Assembly (NCBI GenBank): GCA_026261815.1
Contig: JAMPIT010000511.1
Span: forward strand, 3,581,001-3,645,000
Reading direction: 5' to 3'
From: Monarcha castaneiventris obscurior
Lineage: Eukaryota; Chordata; Aves; Passeriformes; Monarchidae
Length of the DNA stretch: 64,000 nt
The position numbers were made by a program, and so were the translations under genes. Shown piece by piece: positions 56,085-64,000 of this stretch (its first letter is position 1; each line of letters starts with the position of its first letter). Below the pieces are notes generated by a model. The model made no database searches and had not been told where the DNA came from. It saw nothing but the letters and a program-made list of their open reading frames with translations.

Positions 56085-56235
56085 GGATTGGGAGGGCGTT
56101 TCTCCATGAAAAAGAAATCCTGCCCCATCCCTGGATGTGTCCCAGGATGGGGCTTGGAGCAGCCTCTGGAAGCTGAGATTCCATGGATTTTAAGGTCTTT
56201 CCCACCCAAACCAGTCTGGGATCCTGTGGAGCAGA
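56085..56235 (-). mobile_element. CR1 LINE 3' tail, reverse orientation
   Basis: 'gccccatccctggatgtgtc', 'ggatggggcttggagcagcc' and 'ttaaggtctttcccacccaa' are the complement of the CR1 tail. Confidence 0.7.
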
Positions 56236-58497
56236 GGGAAAACTTCCAGTTGGAACAGCTTTGCTACAAAAACATTGGAAAAGGCCGATGCAAACCCTGC
56301 TGTTCCTGCAGGGAATTCTCCAGATCCATCTGCAGCCGTGAAATCCCAAAGGAAAAGCAGGGAGAGCTCTTCCCATGCATGAGGAAAAACCCATTGAGGC
56401 TTTGGATTCAGCCTGGCCACTGTTCCCTGACCTGCACAATTCCATGTTTTCCAAACTGGTGGCCAATCCCACACATTCCAGAGGTTTCCCTGTGTGCATT
56501 GTCCAGGCATTTCCAATCCATCTGGAAAGAAGCGTCCGAGTCAACTGGAAGAAAAATTTTCTGCCTGGAAAAACATCCCTGGTGCAGGTTTTTTTAGGGA
56601 ATTCTTTCGTATCAGGAAAAAGCATTCCTGCCCCGCTGGCGGTTTGTGAGTCCAGGTGGGAATTGTGGAATTTCATCCCACAAAAACGCAGATCCAGGCT
56701 GGAATTCCCAAGTTGTTGTGTCAGGCAGTGAACAGAAGAGATTCCCTGGCAGCTGAGGGAATCCTGATCCCATTCCTGAGGAATTCCTGCTCTGTTTGTA
56801 ACCAGGAGCTCCCAGCTCCTGCAGGAAAGGTTGGAAGAGCTGGGAAAGGAGCAGGGAAATTTTCCTGCCCTCTCCAGTGCTCTGTGGCAGTAGGTTCAGG
56901 GAATTGGTGCTGGATTTTGGGAAAACTCCATCTAAACCTCCTCTCCCAGGTTTTCAGCGTGCCCTGACAGTGATGGAACACGAGCTGGATTCTGATTGAT
57001 CCCAATTTCTTGGAAATTTTCACTGGAGTTTGGCAAATCCGGTCCATTCCAGGCTGGTGGAAAACCAGGGATAACTCAGGCCTGGAATCTTGGAGTGTTT
57101 TCTGTACTTTGTGTGAATTTTATCAGCTTTTAGGGGATGTTTTCAGCATCATTCCGAGGTTTTTTTTGGTCAAATCCATCCTCGTGATCCCAGCTGGGGG
57201 TTTGGATTTCAGCTCTGGCAGTGCCAGCTGGGGGCTGGGTGTCAAAGGGGCTGAAAAACTGATTTAATTCCACATTCATTCCTCTTTCCAGGGAAAAAAT
57301 CTCTGGCAATTCCAACGATTTGGATTTCTTTCCTTACAGAAAGCAGAGGAAATCATCAAATAATTCCTTGCAGTGCAGCCACTTTTGCAAATCTCACTGC
57401 ACATCAAAAACGTTCTTTGCCAGAAAATGTTCCCCTGGAAAAACAACAAAAAGCCAACCTTGGAGTGCAGGAATTTATCCTGGGATCAGTTCATTTCCTC
57501 GGGAGCTGGCACAGGGCAGAGTTTGGGATTTCTGGGTGTCTCAGCCGTGTTTTTCTCGTTTGAGGAAGGAAAACGTCTGCCACAAGGTCCCGGGGGGTTG
57601 AGAAACCAGGAGCTGATGTTGTAACCCCAACGTGGCACAATCCCGGCTCTTCCCCCCCAGTTTGGGTTTCCCACACCAGTTCAAGGTGGGTCCTTCCCAC
57701 TGGGAAGTGAGTGGTGGCTCCTGAGGGGCTGGAAGGGAAGGAGGGAATGTTTTGTTGGATTTTGGTGTCGCTCCATGGGGTTCCCACTTCTCCAGGTGCA
57801 GAAGGAATCCCTTGGGCTGCGCTTTGTCCTTGTCACCCCCCAACTCACCCTCAGTGATCCACGAGCCGAAATCTTGGGGTTTTCCTTGCTCCCAGGTGGA
57901 ATTTCATCAGGATTTTTCCAGCAGAAAGCCAGGGATGCTTTTGTTGGCCCTCGGGAGCGCGTGGTCGCCGCGTTCTGCCGCTCGCCGCCCGCCTCTGCTC
58001 CCCGGCACGGCACGGCCGTGGGATGTTCCTGGCAGGGACGGGAGCAGGGAAATGGGAATGCAGCGGGCTGGGAATGCAGAGGGGGTGGGAAGCTGTGCCC
58101 ACGCCGGGAGCAGAACGTCCCTGCTCAGCTCCCTGCTGTGCCCACGCTCCTGCTCCGTGTGGGACGGTCCCACAGATTTGGAGTTTTCCCGTTGGGATCG
58201 AGGTGGTGAAGCAGAAAGCTTTTCCTTTTGGGATGCTTTCCCTCACGGAGAGTCAAAAATCCAGCACGGGTTGAGCTCACCCAGGTTGAGCCTCATGGAA
58301 TTCCGTTTGCCACAGCTCCATCGGCCTCATGGAATTGCTCCGTGCTCGGGAGGGAACATCGAGTCCAAGCTGTTGTTTGTTCCTATTTCAGCAATTCGGG
58401 CACCGAGTTTGTTCCCCAAACCACGGGAAGTTCAGGGCATCCCATGTTCCCAGAGGTCTCCATCCAGGAATCACGGCCCGCGATCCAACCAGCAGAG

Positions 58498-58560
58498 GAG
58501 GATTTCATTCTTCATCCTTCATCCTTCATCCTTCATCCTTCATCCTTCATCCTTCACTGA
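58498..58560. repeat. (CTTCATC)n-type short repeat
   Basis: Seven-base 'catcctt' units, eight copies. Confidence 0.93.
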
Positions 58561-58727
58561 ACTTTTCCCCACCCCAGCTCAGCAGGATCCGGCCCATTCC
58601 CTTCTCAGTGGTTTGGAGTTGGCAAAGTCCTGGCAGCAGCTCCGAGTCCCCACCATGATGGTGCCAGGGGAATCGGCCACGGCACAGCCGAGTCCTGCCG
58701 GCCACAGTGGGGGGTTGTGGAACCCCA

Positions 58728-59415
58728 AGCGTGGGTTTGTAGAACCCCAAAGTTTGAGTTTGTAGACCCCCCCCCCCAGATTTGGGTTGTAAGCTCCCAA
58801 GTTTGGGGATTTGTGGACCCCAGGATTTGGAGTTGTGGAACTTCGGGGTTATGGAACCCCAGATTGGAGTTTGTGAACCTCCGGATTTGGATTTCTGAAC
58901 CCCAAGGTTTGGGTATGGGGACCTCAAGGTTTGGGTTGGTGCAACCCCAGATTTGAGTTTGTGGACCCCCAGATTTGGGTTTGAGGACCCCCAGGTTTGG
59001 GGTTATGGTTCAGGTTATGGTTCCCCAGGTTTGGCTTTGTGAACCCCAAAGTTTAAGTTTGTAGACCCCCAGATCTGGGGTTGTGGACCCCCAGATTTGG
59101 GTTTGTGGATCCCAAGGCTTGGATTCGTGAACCCTCAGGTTTGGAATTTTGATTCCGCAGATTTGGGGTTGTGAACTCCCAATCTGGGTTTGTGGAACCC
59201 CAGGTTTGGGTTGGTGGAACCCCAGATTTGGGATTGGGGACCCCAAGGCCTGGATTTGTGAACCCTCGGGTTTGAGTTTGTGAACCCCTTGGGACTGTAT
59301 TTATGATTCCCCGGATTTGGGTTTGTGGACCCCAGATTTGGATTTGTGGACCCCAGATTTGGGGTTGAGGACTCCCAGATTTGGTTTTATGGACCCCCAG
59401 GTTTGGGGTTGGGTT
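58728..59415. repeat. Minisatellite, unit about 24-29 bp
   Basis: Degenerate 'gatttgggtttgtggacccc' plus 'ca' units, with 'aacccca' and 'gttgtgaac' variants. Confidence 0.9.
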
Positions 59416-60084
59416 TGTGGAGGCAACAGCTTCATCCCAACAGTCTTTTCCTTCAGGTTTGGGTTTGTTCTGCTGTGGCTGAGCTGGTTCTTCATTCCCG
59501 GTGCCACCAGGAGAAGCCCAGGTGGGTTTGTTGTGCTCTGTGCATCGTGGAATTCCGTGTTTTGCCGAGAAATAATCCCATAAAAACCCCAGCCGAGCTG
59601 TGGGGCGCTTTGTGGTGAAGACTGAAGGTCAGAGCCAGCCCCATGAAATTCCCCATGAACCTCTTGTCCTCCTCCAGTCTCCAAAAACTCCTCATCTTTT
59701 GGTGCGTCGGGATTTTGTTCCTTCTCTTTTGGGAACTGATCCTTCAGGACAGTCATTGGGTTTTAGGAATATTTGATGAAGAAACCAAGAGTTTCTAGTG
59801 GTGTCTCCCCTGAGTAATTTCAGCAAATTTCAATAGGCACCTTCAAAAAAAGCTTCCGTAATTCCCGGGATTGCTACAAGAACTGGATCCCTCGGAGGGA
59901 ACCAAAATGCTGCTTGGAAAAACGAACAAAACGGACAAACAAAAAAACCCCAAAAACGCTCATCCCGCTGAGGAACTCCCGGTCCTTCGTCCGTGCCCCG
60001 AATTCCAGAGCTGCTCTTGAGATGTTCCCCTGGAGCGAGCCAGGGTTGGATTCTGCTCCTGCTTGGAATTCAAGTATCCAGGAG

Positions 60085-60775
60085 GGCATCCCAGCTCTCC
60101 AGAAGGGCGTCCCAACCCTGAGGAGGATGTCCCAGACCTCGAGGGGAGCATTCCAGAGGCCAGGAAGGGAATCCCAGAGCTTGGGAAGGGAATCCCATAC
60201 CTCGAGGAGGACAGCCTGGTCTGGAGGAGGAGGAGAAGGAGGAGATCCCAACTCCAAGGAGGGCATCTCCAGGAGGGGATCCAAGATCTTGGGAAGGGCA
60301 TCCCAGCCCTCAGGGAGGGTATCCCAAGCCCTGAGGAGGGAATCCCAACCCCTGAGGAGGAAATTCCAACCCCTGAGGAGGGAATCCCACCCGTCAAGGA
60401 CGGCATCCTACTCCGAGGAGGACATCTCAGACCCCAAGAAAGGCATCCCAAACCCTGGGAAGGGAATCCCAACCTCAAGGAGATCATCCCAACCTCAAGG
60501 AGAGCATTCCAGACCTCGAGGAGAGCCATCCCGACCTCAAGGAGAGCATTCCAGACCTCGAGGAGAGCCATCCCAACCTCAAGGAGAGCATTCCAGACCT
60601 CGAGGAGAGCCATCCCAACCTCAAGGAGAGCATTCCAGACCTCGAGGAGAGCCATCCCAACCTCAAGGAGGGCATCCCAACCTTGAGGAGAGCATTCCAG
60701 ACCTCGAGGAGAGCATTCCAGACCTCGAGGAGACCATTCCAGACCTCGAGGAGAGCATCCCAGCTGGGAAGGAAG
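60085..60775. repeat. Minisatellite, unit 21 bp, left copy
   Basis: 'cctcgaggagagcattccag' plus 'a' units, alternating with 'cctcaaggagagcatcccaa'. The left third is degenerate, the right third very regular with 42-bp dimers. The same family recurs at 62065-62740, on the other side of the last RIMS3 coding exon. Confidence 0.93.
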
Positions 60776-61507
60776 GGGCTGGGAGGCAGCTGATCCGTTG
60801 GGATCCCGGTATTCCCGCTCCGTTGGGTCGCCTTCTCCCGCCTCCCACGAGGCATTCCCAGAGTTTGTCCTTTGGGTCTGGTTTTGGCCGGACACGAGGA
60901 GAAGCCCAGCAGATGCTGAGGGGCCGTGAGTGCCCCTTTCCCCGTCCCCTCTTGCTTTGGCAATGGTCACAGGCTACATGCTCCCGGGATAAAAATAGAA
61001 CCAACCAAACCAAAAGAAAAAAATCGGGAAAAAAAAAGGCAGGGAAATGGCCACCAAAAGTGCTGGGAAAGCGACCAAACGGGATGAGACTGGCAGATGT
61101 TCCCGGTCCATCCGGAGTTCTCTTGGATATTGCAGTGAGTGTGTTGTCAGCACGTGGCAAAGCTACATAAGAGAAGATGCTACATTCCTTGGAAAACAAA
61201 AATAGTGCTGAGTCGGAATTGTTCGGAGTCCGGTGGGGGTTTTTCCCCACCTTTTCCTCGGAGGCAGGGAAAAGGAATGGGAGGAAAGGAACCTCGTCCT
61301 CGGGCGGGCTGAGCTGCTCCCAGTGGGGTCAGGAGAGAAGCTGGGAGCTTCCAGGATGAGGTCTGGGAACAGTCTGGGATCGTTGGCAGTCGCAGCCCTC
61401 GGAGGGGTTTTTGCCTCTCCTTCCCCCCTGCCTCACACACAGCCCTCTCTCCCTCTCCCTTCCCAGGGAAGGCGTCCAGGGCAGATTTTTTTGGGGAAGG
61501 AGATTGA

Positions 61508-61578
61508 AAATTTAAAAAAAAAAAAAAAAAAAAAAGAAAACCAAAAAAACCCCAAGAAAAAACAGGAAAAAAAAAAAG
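61508..61578. repeat. Poly(A)-rich tract 70 bases beyond the RIMS3 stop codon
   Basis: A run of A on the plus strand (about 25 bases, then A-rich 'gaaaaccaaaaaaacccc'); U-rich in the RIMS3 transcript. Confidence 0.9.
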
Positions 61579-61647
61579 GGATATTTACAGCTCTCCACAA
61601 CCAGTTCTGCTCGGTCTCCTTGGATGTCTCCTTCCCAATCCCAGCCT

Positions 61648-61860
61648 CTACGGGCACGAGGGGCTGGTGGAGCTCTCCAGGGAGGACTGGGAGAGGCGGC
61701 GGGTCAGGGGTCCGATGCTGGAGTCGGCCAGGGAGGAGGTTGGGAAGAGTTTGTACCAGCCCGAGACGGCGCTGGAGAGATCCAGCTCCTCCAGGATGAT
61801 CTGGGCCATCCCCATGAAGCACTTGTGGTCCATGCGCCCGTAATCGCCCCAGACGATCAC
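61648..61860 (-). CDS. RIMS3: RIMS3 last coding exon and stop
   Basis: Encodes VIVWGDYGRMDHKCFMGM, AQIILEELDLSSAVSGWY, KLFPTSSLADSSIGPLTR and RLSQSSLESSTSPSCP, stop TAG at 61650-61648. The acceptor is cctgcccgcag. Confidence 0.96.
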   Translation of the reverse strand: MIVWGDYGRMDHKCFMGMAQIILEELDLSSAVSGWYKLFPTSSLADSSIGPLTRRLSQSSLESSTSPSCP

Positions 61861-63166
61861 CTGCGGGCAGGGAAGGGGTTAATGGAGCTGGGTGGGAATT
61901 CCCGGGAAATCTTGGCAAACTCGGCGTGGCCGGATGGAAAAACCGGGAAAAAGCCGTGCTGTGGTCGGGGTTGGGAAGGTGTGAAGGATGCAGGGAGGGC
62001 TCTGGGGATCCCGGTCCTCGGTCCCCTCAGCCTACGAGGGTGGGGAGGCCCTGGCACGGGGTGTTCCAGACCCCAAAGAGGGCATCCCTGACCTCGAGGA
62101 GGAAACCCCAACGCCGAGGAGAACATCCCAGATGTCAAGGAGAACATTCCAGACCTTGAGGAGAACATCCCCACCTCGAGGAGGACATCCCAGACCCCAA
62201 GGAGGACATCCCAGACCCCAAAGAGCATCCCAGACCTCAAGGAGAACATCCCAGACCTCGAGGAGAACATTCCAGACCTTGAGGAGAACATCCCCACCTC
62301 GAGGAGGACATCCCGGACCCCAAGGAGGACATCCCAGACCCCAAAGAGCATCCCAGACCTCAAGGAGAACATCCCAGACCTTGAGAAGAGCATCCCAGAC
62401 CTCGAGGAGAGCATCCCAACCTCAAGGAGGGCATCCCAGACCTTGAGGAGAGCATCCCAGACCTCAAGGAGAGCATCCCAGACCTTGAGGAGAACACCCC
62501 AACCCCAAGGAGAGCATCCCAACTCCAAGCAGGTCATTCCAGACCTCAAGGAGAACATCCCAGACCTCGAGGAGAGCATCCCAACCTCAAGGAGGGCATC
62601 CCAGACCTTGAGGAGAACAATCCCAGACCTCAAGGAGAGTATCCCAGACCTTGAGGAGAACACCCCCACCTCGAGGAGAACATCCCAACCCCGAGGAGAA
62701 CACCCCAGACCTCATGGAGGGCATCCCAGACCAGGGAAGCTGTGGCTGCCCCACCCCTGGGAGTGTCCAAGGAGAGGTTGGACTGGGCTTGGAGGCACCT
62801 GGGATAGGGGAAGGTGTCCCTGCCCACCTGCAGGACTTTGCCCTGGGGACTCTCCTCGAAGAGCAGCGGCTGCTGGTACGAGGGGTCGCAGGTTTTCTTC
62901 ACCACCTTGGTCTTCTTCTTGGCCAGGCAGACGCCGTTCTCCAGCAGATAAACCTTCACGTAGGTGGCTGCCGTGGGAAACCGAGAGAAACGGGGATGAG
63001 GAGCAGGATCCTGGGATGATCCCAGCCCCCTCCATCCCCGAGCCCTCCCTGCACTGCTGCCTACCCGGGATGCACTTGGAGCCCATCTTTGGGATGAGTC
63101 CCCGGGCCTGGATCACGTCCACCTCCAGCTGCCCGTTGCGCTCAGCCATGCCGACGTGGACATCGC
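61648..63166 (-). CDS. RIMS3: RIMS3, last three coding exons (C2 domain), gene continues beyond the window
   Basis: Regulating synaptic membrane exocytosis protein 3 (RIM3-gamma) is a short RIM isoform with a single C2B-type domain that acts at presynaptic active zones and binds alpha-liprins and calcium-channel beta subunits. The three exons (63166-63065, 62967-62828, 61860-61648) encode 150 residues: GDVHVGMAERNGQLEVDV, KVYLLENGVCLAKKKTK, VIVWGDYGRMDHKCFMG and the end SLESSTSPSCP. The TSSLADSSIGPLTRRLSQ tail resembles RIMS3 more than RIMS1, 2 or 4 as I recall them, and gene order supports it. The first half of the protein is not in the window: 63167-64000 holds no matching exon. Confidence 0.93.
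62065..62740. repeat. Minisatellite in the last RIMS3 intron, unit 21 bp, right copy
   Basis: About 32 copies of 'cctcgaggagaacatcccag' plus 'a', related to the array at 60085-60775. It contains two long internal duplicates around 62110-62290 and 62220-62400. Confidence 0.94.
62735..62830 (-). mobile_element. CR1 LINE 3' tail fragment, reverse orientation
   Basis: 'agctgtggctgccccacccc' to 'ggttggactgggcttgga' and 'aggtgtccctgcccac' follow CR1. It ends at the donor of the RIMS3 penultimate exon, so that splice donor lies at its edge. Confidence 0.6.
62828..62967 (-). CDS. RIMS3: RIMS3 penultimate exon
   Basis: Encodes (A)TYVKVYLLENGVCLAKK, KTKVVKKTCDPSYQQPLL and FEESPQGKVLQ. The polybasic KKKTKVVKK strand is typical of RIM C2B domains. 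The donor is gtgggc. This exon is well preserved although it lies 90 bases from a long array. Confidence 0.95.
63065..63166 (-). CDS. RIMS3: RIMS3 exon (C2 domain start)
   Basis: Begins in a split Gly codon after cttccag and encodes GDVHVGMAERNGQLEVDV, IQARGLIPKMGSKCIP and one base of Ala. The donor is gtaggc. Confidence 0.93.
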
Positions 63167-64000
63167 CTGGAAGCCAGGAGACACCTTCAGGGTCTGGTGG
63201 GCGCCTCCCCCTGGGGACAGCCACAGCCCCCTGTCCTCCCCCCGGGTGGGATTGTCCTCTCCAGGGGACACCGCTGTCCCCACAGCCAGCGTCCCACCGG
63301 ATTTGTTGGGATTTGGGGGCTCAGTGGATGGGAAGGAGGTTGGATTGAGCTGCAAGGAGAGATTGGGGTGGGAGCCCCTCGTCCCCATCAGCTCCATCCC
63401 TCTCACTGGGATTTTATCCCTCGTGATGGGAAAAAGGCTGGGATTTACCCAGGCTGGGCCTTGGCTGGGTGATTCCCCAGAAAAAGGAGAGGCTGGGACA
63501 GGAGGGAGCAGGGGCCAGGAACTCAGAGGGGTCCAACCACTCCTTTCTCCCTTCTTCCCTTCCCTTCCCTTCCCATTCCCATTCCCATTCCCATTCCCAT
63601 TCCCATTCCCATTCCCAGCACCTCCAGCCCCAGCAGTTTCTGGGCTGGGCACCTCGGGGTCTGTCCCCAGCTGGGCACTCGCTGCTGCTGGCTGGGAATT
63701 CTGACTTAGGGTGCAACTTTTCATCCCCATTTGGGATTTCAAAGGGAAAAGTGGGATGAAAGGTGGGGATTTGGGTTCCTGGATGCTTGGAAAAGGAAGC
63801 CCCGGGAAAAGAAATCCCCGGGAAAAGGAAGCCCCAGGAAAAAGCGGAGCTGCCGCTTCTCAGCGATACCGTGCCCTGATCCCTGCACGCTGCCCCGTGT
63901 GGGGCACAGCATTCCCGAGCCGTGCCCGGCCCGGGATGTGCTGGGATGGAGCCTGGGAAGAACCACGCGGCCTCTTCCCCTCCCTCCGGAGCCCCGGGCG
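63167..64000. other. RIMS3: RIMS3 intron, right edge of window
   Basis: No upstream RIMS3 exon is recognised. A (CCCATT)n microsatellite lies at about 63555-63617. Collagen-like or Pro-rich open frames here are incidental. Confidence 0.6.

Larger units (their letters stand above)
53465..61647 (-). other. RIMS3: Probable RIMS3 3' UTR and downstream region
   Basis: RIMS3 transcripts are known for a multi-kilobase 3' UTR. Minus-strand signals are an ATTAAA (plus TTTAAT, 53480-53485) and AATAAA at plus 54300-54305 and 54473-54478. The stretch 53500-53760 is AT-rich and non-repetitive, as in conserved 3' UTR ends. The region also holds several tandem arrays and a CR1 tail at 56085-56235. Which signal is used, and so the true end, cannot be decided from sequence. 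Confidence 0.5.

Noticed and set aside
59914..61170. 418-codon frame with Ser-Arg-Arg repeats
   Set aside because: It is the 21-bp minisatellite read in frame, antisense to the probable RIMS3 3' UTR.
63113..63742. Possible upstream RIMS3 exon in the minus-strand frame before 63166
   Set aside because: The translated sequence does not resemble the RIMS3 region before the C2 domain, and a clear acceptor (cttccag) marks the exon boundary at 63166.

Overview
The window is nuclear DNA of a bird, most likely a songbird. It carries intron-rich vertebrate genes, truncated CR1 LINE tails in both orientations, one LTR-like element, and very dense GC-rich minisatellites in introns and spacers, as expected of an avian microchromosome. 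There is no bacterial or viral gene organisation. The species call is inference.

Layout. (1) 1-3250: spacer with a CR1 tail and simple or tandem repeats; no gene recognised. (2) 3255-27694, minus strand: COL9A2, the alpha-2 chain of cartilage collagen IX, apparently complete. I could place 32 coding exons giving a 690-residue chain, from signal peptide to NC1. Nearly every intron longer than about 300 bp holds its own minisatellite. (3) 27695-31330: spacer made almost wholly of three long tandem arrays. (4) 31330-52690, plus strand: SMAP2, an ARF GTPase-activating protein of clathrin-coated carriers, complete in 10 coding exons (422 residues, or 421 with an alternative acceptor). It has a CpG-rich promoter with three CCAAT boxes and a palindromic E-box, and a 12.9-kb first intron. 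(5) 52690-53460: short spacer with a CR1 tail. (6) 53465-63166, minus strand: the last three coding exons and probable long 3' UTR of RIMS3, a presynaptic active-zone C2-domain protein. The rest of that gene lies beyond the right edge.

The three genes share neighbourhood, not function. The order COL9A2-SMAP2-RIMS3 agrees with what I recall of mammalian 1p34 synteny, with fewer genes between SMAP2 and RIMS3.

The most interesting signals are: a probable minor-spliceosome (U12-type) intron in SMAP2 with a GC instead of GT donor; a 546-bp dimeric tandem array in SMAP2 intron 4 that carries five decayed copies of the exon-5 acceptor and exon start; and a near-identical inverted duplication of G/T-rich satellite in COL9A2 intron 2. 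No new protein-coding system was found; most long open frames here are periodic minisatellite artefacts.
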